A DNA stretch of 12,694 nt, from contig JBEKUI010000121.1 in the NCBI GenBank assembly GCA_049515175.1, positions 1-12,694 on the forward strand, read 5' to 3'. The notes beneath the pieces were generated by a model. It made no database searches. It saw only the letters and a program-made list of their open reading frames with translations, and was not told the origin of the DNA. Numbering within the stretch: the stretch's first letter is position 1; each line of letters begins with the position of its first letter. The position numbers and the translations under genes were made by a program. This DNA is from JACQNR01 sp049515175. Its GTDB lineage: Bacteria; Acidobacteriota; Terriglobia; UBA7540. This document shows positions 8,738-12,694 of this stretch, one piece after another.

Positions 8738-10024
8738 TCAGTGACTGCCTTTCTGTAATTTCTCTTTCAAATAGGATGCGATGCCTTGCGGATCAACTTC
8801 TTCCTGCTGAGCGGCCGCCATGTCTTTCACCTGGTAGCGGCCGGAGGTGAGTTCGCCTTCCCCGATGATCACCGCGAAGCGCGCCCCCAGCTTGTTCGCC
8901 TGGCCGAGTGATTTCTTGAGTTTCGCCGCCTCGTAGTTCGACTCAACGCGCAGACCTTCCTGCCGGAGAGTTTTGACCAACTGCGCCGCGGGTGGCTGCG
9001 CCGCTTCGCCCATCCAGGCGACGAAAGCGTCGAGGCCGTCGTCGGCCTTGAGCGCTCCCGCCTGCTCGACCATCAGCAGAAGGCGATCCTCGCCAATTGC
9101 CACGCCGAACCCCGGCGTGGGCGGGCCACCGATCATTTCCGAGAGTCTGTCGTAGCGCCCGCCGCCCAAGAAAGCGTTCTGCGCGCCAAGCACTCTGCTC
9201 GTCATCTCAAACGTCGTGCGCGTGTAATAGTCGAGCCCGCGTACCAGGCGCGGAGTGATCTCGTATCGAACGCCTCGCTGCTGGAGCTCCTTCGTCACGT
9301 GGTCGAAATGGACTCGGCATTCGGCGCAAAGGTGGTCGATGATGTGTGGCAGCTTCTCGATAATCGGCTGGTCAGTTTCCACCTTGCAATCAAGCACGCG
9401 CAATGGATTCGTGACCGCGCGGCGCTGGCAATCGCCACACATCTTGTCTTTCACCTGTTCGAGCGCTTTCCGCAGGACTTCTACAAACGCCGGACGGCAC
9501 TTCGGGCAGCCGACGGAATTGAGTATCAGGTCGTATTCCGTCAAGCCCACGCGCGCGAGCAGCAGCACGAGCATCTCAAGAAACTCCGCGTCGATCGTTG
9601 GATGATCGGAACCCAAGACTTCCGCGCCGATCTGAAAGAACTGACGGTAGCGGCCCTTCTGTGGGCGCTCGCGGCGAAACATCGGGCCGATGTAATAGAG
9701 CTTGTGAATGCCGCCTTCGTTGTACATCGTGTGCTCGATGTAAGCGCGCACGACAGAGGCGGTAGCTTCGGGACGAAGCGTCAACGACTCATCGTCGCGG
9801 TCCTGGAAGGTGTACATCTCCTTGGTGACGATGTCGGTGTCGGCGCCCACGCTGCGCGCGAAGAGGGCGGTTTGCTCGAGGATGGGCGTGCGGATTTCGC
9901 GGAAGTTGTAGGCAGCGAAGACGCGGCGAGCCTCATCCTCGACGCGCTGCCAGAGCGCGATCTCGTGCGGCAGCAGGTCGCGGGTGCCCTTGACGGAACG
10001 GATAGGCTCGGCTCGGTTCGACAC
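8738..10024 (-). CDS. hisS: Histidine--tRNA ligase
   Basis: This class II synthetase charges tRNA-His. From the chosen GTG at 10024 it is 428 residues, the usual size. RSVKGTRDLLPHE (9-21) is the family N-terminus. TLRPEATAS (82-90) and YIGPMFRRERPQKGRYRQF (111-129) cover the substrate pocket and motif 2. LVRGLDYYTRT (260-270) is the histidine-A motif, and FLGGGRYDRL (285-294) follows. The C-terminal anticodon domain contains ARFAVIIGEGEL. Paired cysteines CPKC (173/176), CGDC (196/199) and CAEC (233/236) in the insertion domain resemble a metal site seen in many bacterial HisRS. The reading frame stays open upstream to a TTG at 10267, but that stretch has no HisRS similarity and covers a noncoding repeat copy. 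The GTG lacks a strong ribosome site (only AGG nearby), so the start is moderately certain. Confidence 0.93.
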   Translation of the reverse strand: MSNRAEPIRSVKGTRDLLPHEIALWQRVEDEARRVFAAYNFREIRTPILEQTALFARSVGADTDIVTKEMYTFQDRDDESLTLRPEATASVVRAYIEHTMYNEGGIHKLYYIGPMFRRERPQKGRYRQFFQIGAEVLGSDHPTIDAEFLEMLVLLLARVGLTEYDLILNSVGCPKCRPAFVEVLRKALEQVKDKMCGDCQRRAVTNPLRVLDCKVETDQPIIEKLPHIIDHLCAECRVHFDHVTKELQQRGVRYEITPRLVRGLDYYTRTTFEMTSRVLGAQNAFLGGGRYDRLSEMIGGPPTPGFGVAIGEDRLLLMVEQAGALKADDGLDAFVAWMGEAAQPPAAQLVKTLRQEGLRVESNYEAAKLKKSLGQANKLGARFAVIIGEGELTSGRYQVKDMAAAQQEEVDPQGIASYLKEKLQKGSH

Positions 10025-10361
10025 TGGACCTGGCTTTCGTTGGAGTTCGCTTGTGGGCTTCGGAGGCTTTGATCGACTCGGAGCAAGGGATTGATTCGCC
10101 CAGTCGCATCCTTCGTAAGTCCCTAAACCTTCTGATGTTAACACAGTCGCGCGAGAGGCGGCCAGCGTGGCAAAAATCGTGCGCGAGGGGACGTTGCGCC
10201 GGTGGAGAAATTCACGAGCCGTGATTCGAGCAAGACTTCGCCATCGACGATCAGGACAAGAAAGCAATCTGATTAATCCCGCGTGGCATCCTCCACGTCG
10301 GGTTCACGGTGGTGGTTGATATGGGGGACCTGCGGGCCGCCGGAAAGCTCACCGAATAGCG
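10025..10361. other. Gap upstream of hisS with no recognisable gene
   Basis: This is the intergenic stretch between divergent hisS and the radical SAM unit, up to the promoter-like pair at 10362. Apart from the 51-bp repeat copy at 10105-10155 I see no gene, RNA gene or clear promoter. hisS must be expressed from here or from further right, but I could not find a convincing minus-strand -35/-10 pair. Confidence 0.5.
10105..10155. repeat. 51-bp direct repeat, copy 1
   Basis: It matches 12284-12334 in the same orientation at 46 of 51 positions, with an identical 18-bp core AAGTCCCTAAACCTTCTG (10117-10134). Read as codons on the minus strand, the differences fall at first and second positions (for example TTA/TCA, TAC/TGC). 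It is therefore probably not a conserved peptide but a DNA or RNA element. It lies 81 bp upstream of the chosen hisS start. Confidence 0.75.
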
Positions 10362-10390
10362 TTGTTTACAGGGCGGATCAAGTGTATAGT
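10362..10390 (+). promoter_or_regulatory. Sigma70-like promoter for the radical SAM unit
   Basis: TTGTTT (10362-10367) and TATAGT (10385-10390) are separated by 17 nt. The -10 matches the consensus at five of six positions; the -35 matches only in its first three bases. Transcription would begin near 10397 and leave a leader of about 170 nt before the small ORF. The assignment rests on sequence alone. Confidence 0.4.
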
Positions 10391-10430
10391 ACCAGTCGCT
10401 AGGGCGAGCAAAATCAAAGTCAAGTATTGG

Positions 10431-10476
10431 TTTTGCGTGAGTCCACATTCGGGTCCACCAAGTCACCCACGCAAGA
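10431..10476 (+). ncRNA. Hairpin in the 5' leader of the radical SAM unit
   Basis: TTTTGCGTG (10431-10439) pairs with CACGCAAGA (10468-10476), 9 bp including one G-U, closing a 28-nt interior. Further down, GCC/GGC and GATC/GATC pairs can fold 10509-10531. The leader could host a regulatory RNA. I looked for cobalamin riboswitch and c-di-GMP riboswitch signatures and found none, so no class is assigned. Confidence 0.3.
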
Positions 10477-10554
10477 CCGACCAAGTGCAAGGCGAGAGGG
10501 CGAAACCTGCCAAATGATCTTTCTGATCGGCAATTGCGGGAGGCCTGACTGACG

Positions 10555-10560
10555 AAGGAG
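10555..10560 (+). promoter_or_regulatory. Strong Shine-Dalgarno for the 18-codon ORF
   Basis: AAGGAG lies 9 nt before the ATG at 10570. It is the best ribosome-binding sequence in this region and clearly better than the GAAAGG (10615-10620) in front of the radical SAM gene. It is the main reason for regarding the small frame as translated. Confidence 0.6.
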
Positions 10561-10569
10561 CCTACCTCT

Positions 10570-10626
10570 ATGGCCAACCACCTGGGGCAGATGCTTAGAC
10601 AACAAGGGTCCCTCGAAAGGTTGTAG
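10570..10626 (+). CDS. 18-residue ORF coupled to the radical SAM gene
   Basis: The frame encodes MANHLGQMLRQQGSLERL and ends in TAG at 10624-10626. The next codon but one, after AAC, is the ATG of the radical SAM gene in the same frame. A consensus-like AAGGAG lies 9 nt upstream. The second gene's own ribosome site GAAAGG overlaps codons 16-17 (GAA AGG), so translation of the two is likely coupled. The peptide has no Cys, no signal sequence and no membrane segment; spacing of L5, M8, L9, L15 and L18 would permit an amphipathic helix. I do not recognise the family. It could be a leader peptide controlling the enzyme, a very short modified-peptide precursor, a small partner protein, or chance. 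Confidence 0.5.
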   Translation: MANHLGQMLRQQGSLERL

Positions 10627-10629
10627 AAC

Positions 10630-12261
10630 ATGATCTCTGAGTCCAGCCACGCGGAAACAACCGGTCCGTCCTTTCCTCCGCTGGGCAAGAGGATTAAGGC
10701 CCTCCTGGTCTGGCCCAAGTTTCCCAACTCCTTCTGGACGTTTTCCGGGATGCTCGATCTACTTCCGGAGAAGGTGGTCATGCCACCCCTGGGGCTTATT
10801 ACCTTAGCAGCCCTGTGTCCGCCTGAATGGAATCTCCGCCTGATCGACCAAGCCGTGGAAGATCTGACGGACGAGGACATCCTCTGGGCGGACCTCGTCA
10901 TGGTCAGCGCCATGACGGTTCAGACGGCAGGCCTCCAGGAGACCCTGGCCCGCGCCCGCCAGTTGGGCCGGCGCACCATCGTGGGCGGGCCGTACGCCAG
11001 CGGCGAACCTAGCCGCATGCTACCCATCGCGGACCACGTGGTGGTCGGGGAACCCGATGAAGTGTTTCTGGAGATTGCGCGCGACCTTGAGGAGGGGACA
11101 GCGAAAAGGCTTTATGAAATCACAGATAAGCCCGACGTCACCCGGACCCCGATGCCGCGCTTCGATTTGCTGAAGCTTGACTGTTATGCTTCCATGTCGA
11201 TTCAGTTCTCCCGCGGATGCCCGTTTCAATGCGAATTCTGCGACATCATTATCCTCTACGGGCGAAAGCCTCGGACCAAGCGGCCTCAGCAGATGACGGC
11301 AGAGCTGGACAAGCTCATGAGCCTGGGATGGAGGAAGCAAGTATTCATCGTGGACGACAATTTCATCGGGAACCACACCCAGGCGCTCAGTCTGTGCGTG
11401 GAGCTTGAGAAATGGCAGCAAGAGCGCCGCTTCCCGGTCATGTTTTACACCGAAGCATCCATGGACCTCGCCCGAAAACCCGCGCTCGTCGACGCGATGG
11501 TGAAGGCTAACTTCTTCTATGTATTCCTCGGTATCGAAAGCCCGTCCAAGGAATCCCTCAAAGAGGTGAAAAAGCTCCAGAACCTGGCCATGGATCCGGT
11601 GAGCTGCGTGGAATTCCTGCACCAGCGCGGGCTCTGGGTGACGGGTGGATTCATTGTGGGCTTCGACTCCGATACGGAGGAGATCTTTGACCAGCAGATC
11701 GAATTCATCGAGCGCACCGCTATCCCCTGGGCCTTGCTGAATTTCCTCCATGCCCTGCCGCGCACGGCCCTTTACGAACGCATGCAAAGAGAAGGCCGAA
11801 TGATTGAGTCCCGGGGCAGCAGCAGCGATGGCACACCCCCGAATTTCCGTACGACGATGAATTCCGCAGCTTTGCTCCGAGGTTTTGGAAAAACGATCTC
11901 CTCGATTTACGACCCCGCGAAGTTTTATGAGCGCGCCTGGCGGTCCTTGCGGAGTTGGGAGACCAAGGAATGCCAACATCCCGCCCAGCACCCGACAGCC
12001 AGGGGGTTTCTTGTCATCCTGGCGCGGTCCATCTGGCAGCAGGGGCTCCGGTCCTCCTATCGGAAGTCCTACTGGAAATTCTTCTTCCGGATCTTTGGCC
12101 GTTACGCGATGAATCGTCCCAAGCTCTGGTTGGCCGTTACGATGCTCATTTCGGGCCACCACTTCATTCCTTACTCCAGCGAATTGGTGGAGAAGATGGA
12201 AGGAGAGCTACTGAACGCGCTAAGTGCTCCGGAACTCATTCCCGCCCACGTGGGAGACTGA
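10630..12261 (+). CDS. Cobalamin-binding radical SAM protein (HpnP/DUF4070-like)
   Basis: This is a predicted iron-sulfur enzyme that splits S-adenosylmethionine and probably uses a cobalamin cofactor, often for methylation of unreactive carbon. Residues about 20-165 look like the B12-binding Rossmann domain (ALLVWPKFPNSFWTF, VVMPPLGLITLAAL, IVGGPYASGEP). The radical SAM core starts at SIQFSRGCPFQCEFCDI with the cluster cysteines C197, C201 and C204. It continues with VDDNFIGN (241-248), GIESP (301-305) and GGFIVGFDSDT (339-349). The C-terminal part (about 420-530, with SSYRKSYWKFFFRIFGR) resembles the DUF4070 extension. The closest characterised relative I recall in layout is the hopanoid C-2 methylase HpnP, but no hopanoid gene is nearby and the substrate is unknown. 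The ATG at 10630 has GAAAGG 9 nt upstream. No membrane segment or export signal is evident. The gene stands alone apart from the 18-codon ORF and is flanked by 51-bp repeats. Confidence 0.88.
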   Translation: MISESSHAETTGPSFPPLGKRIKALLVWPKFPNSFWTFSGMLDLLPEKVVMPPLGLITLAALCPPEWNLRLIDQAVEDLTDEDILWADLVMVSAMTVQTAGLQETLARARQLGRRTIVGGPYASGEPSRMLPIADHVVVGEPDEVFLEIARDLEEGTAKRLYEITDKPDVTRTPMPRFDLLKLDCYASMSIQFSRGCPFQCEFCDIIILYGRKPRTKRPQQMTAELDKLMSLGWRKQVFIVDDNFIGNHTQALSLCVELEKWQQERRFPVMFYTEASMDLARKPALVDAMVKANFFYVFLGIESPSKESLKEVKKLQNLAMDPVSCVEFLHQRGLWVTGGFIVGFDSDTEEIFDQQIEFIERTAIPWALLNFLHALPRTALYERMQREGRMIESRGSSSDGTPPNFRTTMNSAALLRGFGKTISSIYDPAKFYERAWRSLRSWETKECQHPAQHPTARGFLVILARSIWQQGLRSSYRKSYWKFFFRIFGRYAMNRPKLWLAVTMLISGHHFIPYSSELVEKMEGELLNALSAPELIPAHVGD

Positions 12262-12283
12262 TTTCCCTCCGCCAGCGCCTCGA

Positions 12284-12334
12284 CGCATCCTTCGCAAGTC
12301 CCTAAACCTTCTGGTGTTGACACAAGCGCGCGAG
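12284..12334. repeat. 51-bp direct repeat, copy 2
   Basis: This is the partner of 10105-10155 (46 of 51 identical, same orientation). It begins 22 bp after the radical SAM stop codon. The differences from copy 1 are T/C, A/G, A/G, G/A and T/G. The two copies enclose the small ORF and radical SAM gene, with 2179 bp from one copy start to the other. Confidence 0.75.
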
Positions 12335-12379
12335 GAGCGTCTACCGGCAGGCCACCACTGTTGAAAATAGGAACGAGAC

Positions 12380-12694
12380 TTAAAGCGCTGCCCTGATCCG
12401 CGAAAGCCACTCGCCCTTGTGAACAATCTTCGTGTAGTTGTGAGGAAACTGAGTCCGAAGAAAGAGCTTAGTGTGCGCAACCATTTTCTTCCATTCCCCC
12501 CAGAGGACGTAAGCGGCGTTCCCCTTTATCGGGCATTCCAGCACAACTCGTTTAGATCGCTGGAACTCGAAGACAACGTAACCGAGCCACGATTCTTTGC
12601 CGACATAGCATTTTGCTGGTTTCAGTGACTTGAGTCGTTCCAGTCGAGCCCACTCAATCTCGCGGCCTGCCAAGTCTGAAGGGAAACGACTGGC
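12380..12694 (-). CDS. Unrecognised protein, 5' end beyond the window
   Basis: The minus-strand frame is open from the window edge to TAA at 12382-12380, giving about 104 visible residues. A TTG at 12673 could start it, but the codons above it (ASRFPSD) continue without a stop, so the gene probably begins outside the window and only its C-terminal part is seen. The visible part is compact and looks like a folded soluble protein, with YVVFEFQRSKRVVLECPIKG, then NAAYVLWGEWKKMVAHTK and a basic tail TKIVHKGEWLSRIRAAL. It has no signal or membrane segment. Composition (balanced charged and aromatic residues) argues for a real protein. I do not recognise a function; its placement next to a repeat copy hints at accessory DNA. 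Confidence 0.55.
   Translation of the reverse strand, partial: ASRFPSDLAGREIEWARLERLKSLKPAKCYVGKESWLGYVVFEFQRSKRVVLECPIKGNAAYVLWGEWKKMVAHTKLFLRTQFPHNYTKIVHKGEWLSRIRAAL

Noticed and set aside
10117..10134. CCCTAAACC as a telomere-like repeat
   Set aside because: It occurs once per 51-bp element and is not tandem. The setting is a bacterial chromosome.
10514..10552. A 12-codon ORF (ATG at 10514) before the 18-codon ORF
   Set aside because: There is no Shine-Dalgarno, the length is within chance, and it overlaps the predicted folded leader.
10397..10569. Cobalamin or c-di-GMP riboswitch in the leader of the B12-radical SAM gene
   Set aside because: No B12 box of the GCCAGGAGACC type and no GEMM core were found. 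The leader is folded but fits no class I can name.
11020..12162. A 380-codon open frame on the - strand antisense to the radical SAM gene
   Set aside because: It mirrors the radical SAM codons, has no recognisable motif, and the + strand carries the intact cluster cysteines and family motifs.
12284..12334. TTGACA in repeat copy 2 as a promoter -35
   Set aside because: No acceptable -10 lies 16-18 nt downstream, and copy 1 has TTAACA with no -10 either. The downstream + strand has no gene.

Overview
The window looks like a chromosomal stretch of a free-living bacterium with moderately high G+C (about 60% by eye). It is mostly housekeeping genes: lon, rho, cmk, mutL, aspS and hisS. The combination of an endonuclease-type MutL, a compact Rho, and gaps filled with short-period inverted repeats suggests an Acidobacteriota-like soil organism. 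That placement is an impression; no marker in the window proves it.

Layout. On the + strand lie lon (7-2430), a 313-nt structured leader (2431-2743) and rho (2744-4072). Converging on them from the right is a minus-strand run, hisS (10024-8738), aspS (8736-6946), mutL (6861-4918) and cmk (4851-4174). hisS and aspS are separated by one base and are probably translationally coupled. The aspS-mutL gap is an inverted array of 8-bp CATTG units. The rho-cmk convergent gap holds a similar inverted structure of 7-bp units.

To the right of hisS the character changes. A 605-bp region with no large gene (10025-10629) holds one copy of a 51-bp repeat, a promoter-like pair, a hairpin-bearing leader, and an 18-codon ORF with a strong Shine-Dalgarno. 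This small ORF ends 3 nt before a 543-residue cobalamin-binding radical SAM protein (10630-12261), in the same frame. The second, diverged copy of the 51-bp repeat lies just after that gene (12284-12334). An unrecognised minus-strand gene then runs off the window edge (12380-12694).

The housekeeping genes cover protein quality control (Lon), transcription termination (Rho), nucleotide metabolism (Cmk), mismatch repair (MutL) and tRNA charging (AspRS, HisRS). The most unusual part is the repeat-flanked unit of small ORF plus B12-radical SAM gene. Next are the rho leader, with two mutually exclusive pairings, and the CATTG array, whose predicted stem would bury the mutL start codon.
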